A stretch of DNA of 62,199 nucleotides from Mangrovactinospora gilvigrisea (GCF_001879105.1 NZ_MLCF01000016.1:1-62199); one strand, 5' to 3'; positions 10,252 to 19,675 are shown, counted from the stretch's first letter. A program made the numbers and translations. Notes: generated by a model not told the origin, from the letters alone.

Positions 10252-11148
10252 CTAGGGCTGCTCCTGCCGGTGCTCGTCCTGCTCGCGCCGCTCCTGCTCC
10301 TCCAGCGTGACGGCCCAGCTGGCGAGCAGGTCCAGGGCCTGCTGGGAGGGCGAGCCCGGCTCGGCGGTGTAGATGTACAAGGTCAGGCCCGGATCGGAGG
10401 GCAGGTCCAGCCCTTCGTAGGACAGGTCCAGATCGCCGACCACCGGATGGTGCAGCCGCTTGATCCCGTTGCGGTGCAGCCGCACATCGTGGGCCGCCCA
10501 GCGGGTGCGGAACTCCTCGCTGCGGGTCGACAGCTCCCCGATCAGGTCCGTCAGCCCCTTGTCGTAGGGGCTGCGGCCGGCCTCGGCCCGCAGCACCGAC
10601 ACCACGGTGCGGGCCACCTCGTCCCAGTCGCGGTAGTACTCGGCGGCCCGCGGATTCAAAAAGCGGAACCGGGCGTGGTTGACGGGGCGGGCGGGATCGT
10701 CGAACAGCGGCGAGTTCAGCGCGCGGCCCAGCCGGTTGGTCGCCACGATGTCCCCCCGCCCGTTGCGCACCCACGCGGGTGACAGCTGGCTGTCGAGGAT
10801 CTGCTGGATGGCCGGACGCACCCGCTGCGCGGCGGCACTCGGACGGCGGCGTACCGCAGTTGCGGCGTTGGCCGCCCGGGCCAGGTCGAACAGGTGGGTC
10901 CGCTCGGCCTCGTCCAGCAGAAGCGCTCGGGCGATGGCGTCCAGGACGCCCTCGGAGGCGCCCCGCAGGCTGCCGCGCTCCAGCTGGGTGTAGTACTCCA
11001 CGGAGACGCCCGCCAGCTCGGCCACCTCGCCGCGTCGCAGCCCCGGAACCCGGCGGGCACCGCCGAGGGGCACCAGACCGACCTGCTCGGGAGTGACCTT
11101 GCCACGGCGCGAGACCAGGAACTCTCGCACCTCACTGCGGTTGCTCAT
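10252..11148 (-). CDS. XRE-family regulator with MmyB-like domain (second)
   Basis: A 298-residue paralogue of the regulator at 5693. The helix-turn-helix is in VPGLRRGEVAELAGVSVEYY and TQLERGSLRG. The ligand domain includes RNGRGDIVATNRLGRALNSP and TRSEEFRTRWAAHDVRLHRN. The start is uncertain: ATG at 11148 lies only 2 nt after GGAGG, whereas the in-frame GTG at 11157 lacks a ribosome site. It is transcribed in the same direction as the alcohol dehydrogenase operon, about 150 bp upstream of it, and is its most likely regulator. The 273 bp between this gene and 11431 hold no convincing gene. Confidence 0.88.
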   Translation of the reverse strand: MSNRSEVREFLVSRRGKVTPEQVGLVPLGGARRVPGLRRGEVAELAGVSVEYYTQLERGSLRGASEGVLDAIARALLLDEAERTHLFDLARAANAATAVRRRPSAAAQRVRPAIQQILDSQLSPAWVRNGRGDIVATNRLGRALNSPLFDDPARPVNHARFRFLNPRAAEYYRDWDEVARTVVSVLRAEAGRSPYDKGLTDLIGELSTRSEEFRTRWAAHDVRLHRNGIKRLHHPVVGDLDLSYEGLDLPSDPGLTLYIYTAEPGSPSQQALDLLASWAVTLEEQERREQDEHRQEQP

Positions 11149-11430
11149 GTCCTCCACGCTACGAGCCGGGACGCGGTCGTGGGAGATGCTGCCAGCACCC
11201 CCCTCCCCCGCGGCCGCCCCGCCCGCTCCCTCGCCCGCTCCCGGGTGTCGGCATGCGCCGGCGTGGCCGCGACCGCCGATCGGGTCAGGCCTCGCCCGCG
11301 CGGAGGCGGCCTGCGCCGAGGGCGCGGGCGGTGAGGAAGATCCTGCGCAAGGTGCTGTTCGCGGCGGTCGTGTCCGCCGTCGGGGCGGGTGGGGTGCACG
11401 TCATCGGGAGCGGGGCCGCATGGCGGGCCG

Positions 11431-11907
11431 TCAGGTCGAGGACGGGCTGATCTCGACGACCGCGGCGGAGCCGGCGATCGCCTCCACCTGGATGCGGATG
11501 CCGTTCATCACCATCTCGCCGCCCCGGCCCACCGAGGACTGCATCCCGCCGCCGGCGTCCGGGTAGCCCGCGGTCGCCGTCATCCCGTCGGCGCCGATCG
11601 CGAACCGCATCGTCCCCACCGCGAAGCGCGGCGCGAAGCCGATCGTGTCACCGTCAGCGAGCCGCACCTCGCACCGGGCGTTGTAGCAGGCGGAGAGGTC
11701 CGAGCCGTTGCGCGCGGGCGGCAGCCCGTCGGACGGGGAGCCGGACGGAGAGCCGGACGGCGACGGGTCCGGCGATCCGCCGTCGGACGTCGAGGACGAC
11801 GGTGGCGGCAGCGGCCGCGTCGGCAGGTCCGTGTGTGTGCCCGCACACCCGGCGAGGACGGCCACCGCGGCAGCGGCAGCCGCGACGGCATGGGTCAACC
11901 GGCGCAT
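11431..11907 (-). CDS. Small lipoprotein, unknown function
   Basis: A 158-residue exported lipoprotein. A basic N-terminus, an Ala/Val-rich helix and the lipobox LAGC (about residues 18-21) are clear. A Ser/Pro/Gly linker with repeats of the type SGSPSGSPSDG follows. The compact C-terminal domain (about 70-158) has a single Cys pair (ACYNARCEV) that could form a disulphide, then short beta-like strands ending in VVEISPSST. ATG at 11907 follows GAGGGGTG. It is divergent from the secreted protein gene at 12135. The family is not recognised. Confidence 0.75.
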   Translation of the reverse strand: MRRLTHAVAAAAAAVAVLAGCAGTHTDLPTRPLPPPSSSTSDGGSPDPSPSGSPSGSPSDGLPPARNGSDLSACYNARCEVRLADGDTIGFAPRFAVGTMRFAIGADGMTATAGYPDAGGGMQSSVGRGGEMVMNGIRIQVEAIAGSAAVVEISPSST

Positions 11908-12134
11908 GGAGCACCCCTCTTGACGGCCCGACCGCGGCCCGCGGACCCCCGCGGAGGGCGCTCCCGCCGCACCCACCCGAGACCAGAGTGTAGGCGAGCG
12001 GATGCGCTCCGTGAACAACGCCTCCCGTCGACGCGCCGACCCGGCGCACTGCCGTCCGCCGTACGGGTCGCCCCGGCGGGCCGCCGCGCGTGGCGGGCCG
12101 CGGGGGACGCGTCGCGCGCGGTAGGACATGGCCC

Positions 12135-12740
12135 ATGGCCCGTAGGGCACTTCTGCTCACCGCGGCGACGGCAGCGGCCTGCCTCGCCGCGGCCCCGGCG
12201 CGGGCCACGGCCGAGCCGCCGCCGCTGGCGCCGCTGACCGTGGCGGTCCGCGTCGCCGGCGCCGCCGCGGACCGCCCGATCCGAGCGGGCGAACGCGTCG
12301 ACTACGCCATCACCGTCGCCAACCGCGGCCGCGCCGCCTACCCGGCCGCGGTCGTCACCCAGCTGCTGCCGGACGGCATGCACGCCATCGGCTCCACGCC
12401 GGCCGCGCGGCCCGCGGGCGGTACGGCGCTCGGCTGGACGGTCCGGCTCGCCCCGCACGGCACCGTCCGCCTCGGCGTCCGCGCGCTCGCGGGCGTGCCG
12501 GGCGCGCCGGCGGCGCGGGCGAAGGACGGCACCGCGCTCTCCAGCACCGTCTGCGTCCGCGAGACAGCCGCGGGCCAACCGGTCGCCTGCGGCTCGGACT
12601 TCGTCACCCTCGGGGTGCCCGCCGCCCGCGTCGACCGCGGCAGCGTCAACCTCATCACGGCCCTGACCGCCGCCGCGCTGGCGGCTGTCGCCGCCGCCAC
12701 CACCCTCCCCCTGCTCCGCCGCCACATCACGCCTACCTGA
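12135..12740 (+). CDS. Secreted DUF11-like protein with C-terminal membrane anchor
   Basis: A 201-residue exported protein. The signal peptide occupies residues 1-26 (ALLLTAATAAACLAAAPARA). The body is a DUF11/CARDB-like beta-sandwich: AGERVDYAITVANRGRAAYP, then QLLPDGMHAIGS, a sequence typical of this repeat domain. Two cysteines (CVRETAAGQPVACGS) may pair. A hydrophobic helix (about 173-193) followed by LLRRH ends the protein, so it is likely tethered to the membrane. ATG at 12135 is chosen over earlier frames because it places the signal peptide correctly. It converges on the phosphatase gene across the repeat block. Confidence 0.78.
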   Translation: MARRALLLTAATAAACLAAAPARATAEPPPLAPLTVAVRVAGAAADRPIRAGERVDYAITVANRGRAAYPAAVVTQLLPDGMHAIGSTPAARPAGGTALGWTVRLAPHGTVRLGVRALAGVPGAPAARAKDGTALSSTVCVRETAAGQPVACGSDFVTLGVPAARVDRGSVNLITALTAAALAAVAAATTLPLLRRHITPT

Positions 12741-12762
12741 CACCCCCCGCCCCACACCCCCG

Positions 12763-13150
12763 CAGCCCGCGAAGCGGTCCCGGTGGAACGCCGAGACGCC
12801 GGAGCGGAGTGGCGAAAGGCCGGAGGGGCGCTGGGCCGAAGAGGCGGAGCGGCGAGGCGCGGAGGGGCGCCGGGGGACGGAGAGGCGCCGGGGCGAGTCG
12901 CGGAGGGGCGGAGAGACGGAGAGACGCCGGGGCGAAGGCTCGGAGGGGCGGAGAGACGGAGAGACGCCGGGGCGAAGGCTCGGAGGGGCGAGGCTCCGGG
13001 GCGAGTCGCGGAGAGGCGCTGGGCCGAAGAGGCGGAGGGGCGAGGCGCGGAGGGGCGCCGGGGCGGAGGGCCGAGGCGCCGGGCGAGGCGCGGAGGGGCG
13101 CCGGGACGGAGGGCCGGGACGGAAGCGCGGAGGGCCCGAGGCGCGGGGAA
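12763..13150. repeat. Purine-rich repeat block with exact 40-bp tandem copy
   Basis: In the gap between two convergent genes, the plus strand is almost pure G/A/C with very strong purine bias. The 40-bp unit at 12901-12940 is repeated exactly at 12941-12980 and begun again at 12981. A longer segment containing GGCGCTGGGCCGAAGAGGCG occurs near 12826 and again near 13015. The left edge (12763-12790) resembles the 40-bp units at 61960-62199 (CCCGCGAAGCGGTCC shared with small changes). All frames are open because of composition, so apparent long open frames here are not genes. Many G-runs could form quadruplexes. Confidence 0.85.
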
Positions 13151-13190
13151 CCCGGTATCGCATCCACCGCGGGCGGGCCCGCGACCGCGC

Positions 13191-14414
13191 CTACGCGTCC
13201 CGCCGCACCACCAGCATCGACGTGTCGTCCTGCAGCACGCCCCCGGTGTGCCGCACCACCGCATCGCCCAACTCCCGCAGCACCGCCCCCGGATCCGACA
13301 CTCCGGCGCCCCGCGCCGCCACCCACGCCACCGGATCGAAGAACGCCCCCGCCGCGTCCCGCGCCTCCGCGAGCCCGTCCGTGAAGAGCAGCAGCGCATC
13401 CCCCTCGCGCAGCTCGTCGCTGCGCACCACCGCCGGCCCCGGCGCAAGATCGCGCAGCCCCAGTGGCAGCCCGTCCTCCGCCGGCTCCAGCACCTCCACC
13501 GCCCCGTCCGCCCCGCGGACGACCAGCGGTGCGGGGTGGCCGCACGACGCCGTGCGCAGCGTCCGCCCGTCCCGGGCGACCTCCGCCACCAGCGCGGTGA
13601 CGAACAACTCGGCCGAGTCCGGCACGTCGTAGCCCACCCCGCCCGTCGGCCGCGACCGCGCCTTCCGCCGCCGCAGCGACGCCTCCAGCAGCGACACCAG
13701 CGTCGGCAGGTCCGACGCCAGGTGCGCGTACTCGGCGAACGCCCCCGCCACGCCGCCCACCACCGAGATCGCGCCGAGCCCCTTGCCGCGCACGTCCGCG
13801 ATGAGCATCCGCACCCCGTGCTGCGTCGACTCCACCGCCAGCAGATCGCCGCCGATGTGCGCCGCGCTCCCCGCGGCGTCGTAGCGGGAGGCCACCAGCA
13901 GCCGTCCGTAGCGCCCGTCCGGCGGGGGCAGCACCGCGCGCTGCGCGGCCTCGGCCACCTCCCGGACGGTGGCAAGCTCGGCGCGGCGCCGCGTCCGCAC
14001 CCGGCAGACGACCGCGCTGACGACGACCAGCGCCACCAGCGCGACCAGGTCCTGAGCGTCGTGAAAGTCGAGGCCGAAGACGAGCAGCACCACCGCCTCG
14101 ATCAGCAGCACCGTCCCGCCCACCAGCATCGTCGCCGCCGGCGACAGCAGCGCGGCGGCCACGAAGCAGGCCGCGATCAGCGGCGGCGGCCCGGTGATCG
14201 GGCCCGGCAGGACGAACTCCGCGAGCACCCCGACGACGAGCAGCACCCCGCACACCGACCACGCCCACACCGCGGCGGGAATGCGCCGGAGCCGCTCCAC
14301 CACCACCCGCCCGCCCTCCGCTCCTCGACGCCCCGACGGGCCGTCCGGACCGGGCCCCTCATCATGATCGCGGATGCGGCGGACCGGCGCCCCGCCAGGG
14401 GGCGCCGACCGCAT
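13191..14414 (-). CDS. Membrane PP2C/SpoIIE-type serine phosphatase
   Basis: A 407-residue protein with four or five hydrophobic helices at about residues 45-135 and a SpoIIE-like phosphatase domain from about 165. Metal and active-site motifs are visible: GGDLLAV, ADVRGKGLGAISV, SCGHPAPLV, FTDGLAEARD and QDDTSMLVV. Members dephosphorylate anti-sigma antagonists or similar Ser/Thr-phosphorylated switch proteins at the membrane. The start is uncertain: the ATG at 14414 gives an Arg/Pro/Gly-rich leader of about 40 residues, and later GTG codons are possible. It ends 33 bp after the repeat block. No anti-sigma gene is adjacent. Confidence 0.85.
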   Translation of the reverse strand: MRSAPPGGAPVRRIRDHDEGPGPDGPSGRRGAEGGRVVVERLRRIPAAVWAWSVCGVLLVVGVLAEFVLPGPITGPPPLIAACFVAAALLSPAATMLVGGTVLLIEAVVLLVFGLDFHDAQDLVALVALVVVSAVVCRVRTRRRAELATVREVAEAAQRAVLPPPDGRYGRLLVASRYDAAGSAAHIGGDLLAVESTQHGVRMLIADVRGKGLGAISVVGGVAGAFAEYAHLASDLPTLVSLLEASLRRRKARSRPTGGVGYDVPDSAELFVTALVAEVARDGRTLRTASCGHPAPLVVRGADGAVEVLEPAEDGLPLGLRDLAPGPAVVRSDELREGDALLLFTDGLAEARDAAGAFFDPVAWVAARGAGVSDPGAVLRELGDAVVRHTGGVLQDDTSMLVVRRDA

Positions 14415-14446
14415 TCCACTCAGAACTCTGCTCGGATCAGTGCTGC

Positions 14447-14800
14447 TCAGAACACCCGGGTCCGGTCAGTGGCCCGCGCCACCGACATCGCCAGGGCCAT
14501 GTCCACCCGATCCGCCCAGGGGCATTCGTGCCGGGTGTCGACATCCGAGCGCAGGCACTGCCCGCCACCGCGGCAGATGCGGTGCACGGCCGCCCTCAGC
14601 CGCTGCTCCGAGCGCGTGTGTTTCCAGCGCTTCCACCGGTTCTGTGCGGCGGCCAACCAGCCGAACCGCTCCACGTCCGACCTCGGACGCTTCACCAGCG
14701 CCGCCCGGTTCGGTCCCGTCACCGAACCGGCGCCGAACTCCCCCTCGGGGTCCCACGTCGTGTCCAGGTCGTTCGGTCGCTGTTGGACCGATACGCCCAT
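14447..14800 (-). CDS. Small basic protein, conserved-looking, unknown
   Basis: A 117-residue protein starting MGVSVQQRPNDLDTTWDPEG after a strong ribosome site (GGAAGAGGTG). The central part is rich in Trp, Arg and Lys (WLAAAQNRWKRWKHTRSEQR). Four cysteines occur in the second half (ICRGGGQCLRSDVDTRHECP contains three). Net charge is strongly positive, so nucleic-acid contact is possible. Longer upstream extensions in the same frame lack a ribosome site and look non-coding. It lies 32 bp before the phosphatase gene on the same strand, so the two may be cotranscribed. The family is not recognised. Confidence 0.6.
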   Translation of the reverse strand: MGVSVQQRPNDLDTTWDPEGEFGAGSVTGPNRAALVKRPRSDVERFGWLAAAQNRWKRWKHTRSEQRLRAAVHRICRGGGQCLRSDVDTRHECPWADRVDMALAMSVARATDRTRVF

Positions 14801-15181
14801 TTCGCACCTCTTCCTTCTCGCCGGTCGCATGTCGCACACCAGCGTAGTCAAATGATCACCGTGCGTGTTCATTTCGGGCATGCCGCGAGGCCCCGAGCCC
14901 GCCCGGTAGGGGGGAGGGGTTCCGCGTGCCGTACCCATGAACCCAGTCAAGACCCCCGACGGTCAAACGGGTTTCGGGGCGCCGCGGGGGCGCCGCGGGC
15001 CTCTGGGCGGCACTCCGAAGGGCCCCCGGCAGCCGGCCTCGCCCTTCCCCACGACGGCCGCCCGGCCCCGGTTCGCGCGCGGTCGGCCCCGACAGTTCGC
15101 GCGGTCGGCCCCGACCGGACCCGCGCACGCGTTTAACGGTTCGCCATCCCCCCGCCCCCGCTAACTATCCTTGCCAGTGCC
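14801..15181. other. Divergent gap upstream of hrpA
   Basis: This 381-bp gap lies between two divergent genes and must hold both promoters. Near hrpA a possible -10 box (TAACTAT, 15162-15168) sits 13 nt before the ATG, and there is no clear ribosome site, so a very short leader is possible. No small gene, RNA or hairpin of note was seen. Confidence 0.4.
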
Positions 15182-18100
15182 ATGGCTACCCGACATCCGT
15201 CCCTCGACGCCGCGCGCCTCGACGCCCTCACCGTCCGCGACTCCCGCCGCCTCCGCCGCCGCCTGGACGGGGCCCGCCGCATCCGGCGCCCCGAGGCCCG
15301 CGAGGCCGTCCTCACCGAGATCACCGCCGAGGTGGAGGCCGCGGAGGAGCGCCTCGCCGCGCGGCGCGCCGCGCTGCCCGCCGTCAGCTACCCCGAGGCC
15401 CTCCCGGTCAGCGGCAAGAAGGACGACATCGCCGCCGCCATCCGCGACCACCAGGTCGTGATCGTCGCCGGCGAGACCGGCTCCGGAAAGACCACCCAGC
15501 TCCCCAAGATCTGCCTGGAGCTGGGCCTCGGCGTGCGCGGCCGGATCGGCCACACCCAGCCCCGCCGGATCGCCGCCCGCACCGTCGCCGAGCGCATCGC
15601 CGAGGAGCTGGACGTCGAGCTCGGCGGCGCCGTCGGCTACAAGGTCCGCTTCACCGGGGACGTCTCCGACCGCACCGCGATCAAGGTGATGACGGACGGC
15701 ATCCTCCTCGCGGAGCTGCAGACCGACCGCGACCTCAACCAGTACGACACGCTCATCATCGACGAGGCCCACGAGCGCAGCCTCAACATCGACTTCATCC
15801 TCGGCTACCTCAAGCGCCTGCTGCCCCGCCGGCCCGACCTCAAGGTCGTCATCACCTCGGCGACCATCGACCCCGAGCGGTTCGCGGCGCACTTCGCCGC
15901 CCCGGACGGCACCCCGGCCCCGATCGTCGAGGTCTCCGGCCGCACCTATCCGGTCGAGGTCCGCTACCGGCCGGTCGTCGATCCGGAGGACGAGAACGCC
16001 GACCCGGACCGCGACCAGGTCCAGGCGATCACCGACGCGGTGGACGAGCTCACCGCCGAGGGCCCCGGCGACATCCTGGTCTTCCTCTCCGGCGAGCGGG
16101 AGATCCGCGACGCGGCGGACGCCCTCGCCAAGCGCAACGCCCGCCTCCGCCAGGATCAGCAGGCCGAGATCCTCCCCCTCTACGCCCGCCTCTCCTCCGC
16201 CGAGCAGCACCGCGTCTTCCAGACGCACCGCGGCCGCCGCATCGTGCTGGCCACCAACGTCGCCGAGACCTCGCTCACCGTCCCCGGCATCAAGTACGTC
16301 ATCGACCCCGGCACCGCCCGCATCTCCCGCTACAGCCACCGGCTGAAGGTGCAGCGGCTGCCCATCGAGCCGGTCTCCCAGGCCAGCGCCAACCAGCGCA
16401 AGGGCCGCTGCGGCCGCACCTCGGACGGCATCTGCGTCCGCCTCTACTCCGAGGACGACTTCGACTCCCGCCCGGAGTTCACCGACCCGGAGATCCTGCG
16501 CACCAACCTCGCCTCGGTCATCCTCCAGATGACCTCCATCGGGCTCGGCGACATCGCCGCCTTCCCGTTCCTGGAGCCGCCGGACCGCCGCCAGATCACC
16601 GACGGCGTCAACCTCCTCCACGAGCTGGGCGCGCTCGACCCCACCGTCAAGGACAAGAACCGCAACATCACCGCGCTGGGCCGCAAGCTCGCCCAGATGC
16701 CGGTCGACCCGCGGCTCGGCCGGATGGTGCTGGAGGCCGACAGGAACGGCTGCCTCCGCGAGGTGATGGTGCTCGCCGCCGCCCTCTCCATCCAGGACCC
16801 GCGCGAGCGCCCCGTCGACAAGCAGACCCAGGCCTCCCAGGCGCACGCCCGCTTCAAGGACGAGACCAGCGACTTCCTCGGCTACCTCAACCTGTGGAAC
16901 TACCTGAAGGAGAAGCAGAAGGAGCTCTCCGGGAACCAGTTCCGCAAGCTGTGCCGCACCGAGTTCATCAACTACCTGCGGATACGCGAGTGGCAGGACA
17001 TCGACGGCCAGCTCCGGCAGACCGTCAAGCAGATGGGCCTGCACCCCGGCACCACCGAGGGCACCCCGGACAACATCCACCGCTCGCTGCTCTCCGGCCT
17101 CCTCTCCCACGTGGGCCTCTACGACAACGACAAGCGCGAGTACGACGGCGCCCGCGGCGCCCGGTTCGCCGTCTTCCCCGGCTCCGGCCTCTTCAAGAAG
17201 TCCCCGCGGTTCGTGATGGCCGCCGAGCTGGTGGAGACCTCCCGGCTCTGGGCCCGCACCGCGGCGAGGATCGAGCCGCAGTGGGCCGAGGACCTCGCCC
17301 AGCACCTCGTCAAACGCACCTACAGCGAGCCGCATTGGGAGATGAAGCAGGCCGCGGTGGTCGCCCTGGAGCGGGTCACCCTCTACGGCGTGCCGCTGGT
17401 GGCCGGCCGCAAGGTCGCCTACGGCCGCATCGACCCGGAGCTCTCCCGCGACCTGTTCATCCGCCACGCGCTCGTCGAGGGCGACTGGCAGACGCACCAC
17501 AGGTTCTTCCACGAGAACCGCAGGCTGCTGGAGGAGGTCGAGGACCTCGAGCACCGCGCCCGCCGCCGCGACATCCTCGTCGACGACGACACCCTCTTCG
17601 ACTTCTACGACCAGCGCGTCCCCGAGGACGTCGTCTCCGGTCGGCACTTCGACCAGTGGTGGAAGAAGGCCTCGAAGGAGCAGCCCGACCTGCTCAGCTT
17701 CGAGAAGTCGATGCTCATCAACGAGCGCGCCGGGGACGTCAGCCGCGCCGACTACCCCGACATCTGGCGCCAGGGCGACCTCCGGCTGAAGCTGACCTAC
17801 CAGTTCGAGCCCGGCACCGAGGCGGACGGCGTCACCGTCCACATCCCGCTGGCCATCCTCAACCAGGTGGAGGAGGAGGGCTTCGACTGGCAGGTGCCGG
17901 GGCTGCGCGAGGAGCTCGTCACGGCCCTGATCCGGGTGCTGCCCAAGCCGATCCGCCGCCACTTCGTGCCGGCCCCCAACGCGGCCCAGGCGGTGGCGAA
18001 GGTCCTCGCCCGCTACCAGTCCGCGGCCGCCCCGGACACCGCGCCGGCCGAGCCGCTGCTCACCGTCCTCTCCCGGGAGCTGCGCCGCCTCGGCGGCCTG

Positions 18101-19159
18101 GAGGTCCCGGAGGACGCCTTCGAGGCGGAGCGCATCCCGCAGCATCTGAGGATCACCTTCCGGGTGGTCGGCGAGAAGGAGAAGAAGCTCGCCGAGGACA
18201 CCTCCCTGGAGGCGCTGAAGCGGCAGTTGAAGCCGAAGATGCGGGAGACCATCTCCAAGGCGGCCGCCCCGGACGGCATCGAGCGCGCCGGCCTCACCTC
18301 CTTCGAGGGCCTGGGCGCCCTCCCGGAGACGTTCGAGCGCAAGCGCGGGCGCCACTCGGTGCGCGCCTTCCCGGCGCTGGTGGACGAGGGCGGCACGGCC
18401 GCCGTCCGGATGTTCGACACCGAGGAGGAGCAGCGGGACGCCATGTGGGCGGGCACCCGCCGGCTGCTGCTGCTCTCCGTCCCCTCGCCGGCCAAGCAGG
18501 TGCAGAAGGAGCTCTCCAACACCGAGAAGCTGGCCCTGTCCGGAGGCCCGCACGGCTCGGTGGGCGCGCTGCTGGAGGACTGCGTCGCGGCGGCGGTGGA
18601 CTTCCTGATGGCGGCGAACGGCGGCCCGGTGCGCGAGGAGGCCGCCTTCGCGGCGCTGCGCGACAAGGTCCGCGCCGAACTCTTCGACGTCACCCTGGAG
18701 ACGGTGCGCCGCACCGCGCGGGTGCTGGCGGAGTGGAACGGCGCCGAGCGGCGGCTGAAGCAGGTGAAGAGCGTCACCCTGCTGCCCGCCCTCACCGATG
18801 TCCGCGAGCAGCTGGACCGCCTCGTCCACAAGGGCTTCGTCACCGAGACCGGGGTGCGCAGGCTGCCGGACCTGGTGCGCTATCTGCGGGCCGTGCAGCG
18901 GCGCCTGGAGGCGCTTCCCGAGGCGCCCCGCCGGGACGCGGAGCGGATGGCCTCGGCCCGCCGGATGTGGGACGAGTACCGGGCGGAGGCGGAGCGGCTG
19001 CCGGCCGGCCGCCGCGAGCCGGAGGAGCTGCTCAAGGTGCGCTGGATGATCGAGGAGCTGCGGGTCAGCTACTTCGCCCAGAGCCTGGGGACGGCCCATC
19101 CGGTCTCCGAGAAGCGCGTGCTCAAGGCGCTGGACGCGGCGGTGAGCGCGATGGCGTGA
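15182..19159 (+). CDS. hrpA: ATP-dependent RNA helicase HrpA
   Basis: A 1325-residue DEAH-box helicase, full length for the family (about 1300). Domain order: an N-terminal helical part (1-85), RecA1 with Walker A GETGSGKTT at 97-105 and DEAH at 194-197 followed by ERS, the SAT motif (ITSATID), RecA2 with QRKGRCGRTSDG, the winged-helix/HA2 region, an OB-like segment, and a long C-terminal DUF3418 region. HrpA acts on structured RNA and, in E. coli, resolves stalled or collided ribosomes. It is monocistronic; the tRNA-Asp gene follows 95 bp later on the same strand. Confidence 0.97.
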   Translation: MATRHPSLDAARLDALTVRDSRRLRRRLDGARRIRRPEAREAVLTEITAEVEAAEERLAARRAALPAVSYPEALPVSGKKDDIAAAIRDHQVVIVAGETGSGKTTQLPKICLELGLGVRGRIGHTQPRRIAARTVAERIAEELDVELGGAVGYKVRFTGDVSDRTAIKVMTDGILLAELQTDRDLNQYDTLIIDEAHERSLNIDFILGYLKRLLPRRPDLKVVITSATIDPERFAAHFAAPDGTPAPIVEVSGRTYPVEVRYRPVVDPEDENADPDRDQVQAITDAVDELTAEGPGDILVFLSGEREIRDAADALAKRNARLRQDQQAEILPLYARLSSAEQHRVFQTHRGRRIVLATNVAETSLTVPGIKYVIDPGTARISRYSHRLKVQRLPIEPVSQASANQRKGRCGRTSDGICVRLYSEDDFDSRPEFTDPEILRTNLASVILQMTSIGLGDIAAFPFLEPPDRRQITDGVNLLHELGALDPTVKDKNRNITALGRKLAQMPVDPRLGRMVLEADRNGCLREVMVLAAALSIQDPRERPVDKQTQASQAHARFKDETSDFLGYLNLWNYLKEKQKELSGNQFRKLCRTEFINYLRIREWQDIDGQLRQTVKQMGLHPGTTEGTPDNIHRSLLSGLLSHVGLYDNDKREYDGARGARFAVFPGSGLFKKSPRFVMAAELVETSRLWARTAARIEPQWAEDLAQHLVKRTYSEPHWEMKQAAVVALERVTLYGVPLVAGRKVAYGRIDPELSRDLFIRHALVEGDWQTHHRFFHENRRLLEEVEDLEHRARRRDILVDDDTLFDFYDQRVPEDVVSGRHFDQWWKKASKEQPDLLSFEKSMLINERAGDVSRADYPDIWRQGDLRLKLTYQFEPGTEADGVTVHIPLAILNQVEEEGFDWQVPGLREELVTALIRVLPKPIRRHFVPAPNAAQAVAKVLARYQSAAAPDTAPAEPLLTVLSRELRRLGGLEVPEDAFEAERIPQHLRITFRVVGEKEKKLAEDTSLEALKRQLKPKMRETISKAAAPDGIERAGLTSFEGLGALPETFERKRGRHSVRAFPALVDEGGTAAVRMFDTEEEQRDAMWAGTRRLLLLSVPSPAKQVQKELSNTEKLALSGGPHGSVGALLEDCVAAAVDFLMAANGGPVREEAAFAALRDKVRAELFDVTLETVRRTARVLAEWNGAERRLKQVKSVTLLPALTDVREQLDRLVHKGFVTETGVRRLPDLVRYLRAVQRRLEALPEAPRRDAERMASARRMWDEYRAEAERLPAGRREPEELLKVRWMIEELRVSYFAQSLGTAHPVSEKRVLKALDAAVSAMA

Positions 19160-19254
19160 CGGCCGGCGGGGGCCCCGCGGCAACGAGTTGGACCGGGGCC
19201 CTCCCGTGCCGTACTATCTGTCTGGTCGCAGACGTTCTCGCCTGCGAAGTTCCA

Positions 19255-19329
19255 GGTCCTGTGGAGCAGCTAGGAGTGCTCGCCACCCTGTCAAGGTGGA
19301 GGCCGCGGGTTCAAATCCCGTCAGGACCG
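19255..19329 (+). tRNA. tRNA-Asp (GTC)
   Basis: A 75-nt cloverleaf. The acceptor stem GGTCCTG pairs exactly with CAGGACC, the discriminator is G73, and the anticodon GTC is at 19290-19292 within stem CCACC/GGTGG. The T-loop is GTTCAAATC. The CCA end is not encoded, as is usual in actinomycetes. A terminator follows at 19348. Confidence 0.97.
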
Positions 19330-19347
19330 CAGCACAGCATCGAGGTT

Positions 19348-19380
19348 GGGCCCGTTCCCCGTGGGGAGCGGGCCCTTCTT
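19348..19380 (+). terminator. Intrinsic terminator after tRNA-Asp
   Basis: The hairpin arms GGGCCCGTTCCCC and GGGGAGCGGGCCC (one G-U pair, 2-nt loop) are followed by TTCTT. Its position 18 bp after the tRNA fits termination of the tRNA transcript. Confidence 0.85.
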
Positions 19381-19627
19381 CGTGCTCCCGGCAGGGCTAT
19401 GCGGCCATATATCCGGTTCGACACGGAGCGGGCAAGGATCTGCCCTGTGAGAGGTGTCACGGAATTCGTTCCGGGAGCGGACCGGGAAGAACCGGCCCAG
19501 ATCGCTCTCCATCGAATATGTAGAATATTACTGCCGGTTACCCGTACCCCTCTCCCGTCACAGGAGTACCGGAATACCCTTCACTCACTCTGGCAACGAA
19601 GGGCCGGAAATGATCGTTCCGGGCATG

Positions 19628-19675
19628 CCGAAGGGGCCGCATCGGATCCGGCGGAATCCGGTGCGGCCCCTTCGG
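19628..19675 (-). terminator. Long hairpin downstream of bldC
   Basis: The arms CCGAAGGGGCCGCA (19628-19641) and TGCGGCCCCTTCGG (19662-19675) are exact complements, and the stem extends inward by imperfect pairs. It lies 46 bp beyond the bldC stop and is the probable terminator for that gene. The 247 bp between the two hairpins show no gene. Confidence 0.8.

Noticed and set aside
11253..11450. Open frame reading RAVRKILRKVLFAAVVSAVG on the plus strand, and a 39-codon frame opposite
   Set aside because: No ribosome site and no family resemblance; the hydrophobic run is short and the region is a probable intergenic gap.
12785..14268. Very long arginine/proline- or glycine-rich open frames over the repeat block and phosphatase gene
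   Set aside because: They are composition artefacts of GC-rich and repetitive DNA; motifs of the SpoIIE-type phosphatase are in another frame.
15161..19183. Long open frame antisense to hrpA
   Set aside because: Codon usage and helicase motifs clearly support the plus-strand gene; the antisense frame is open only through third-position GC bias.
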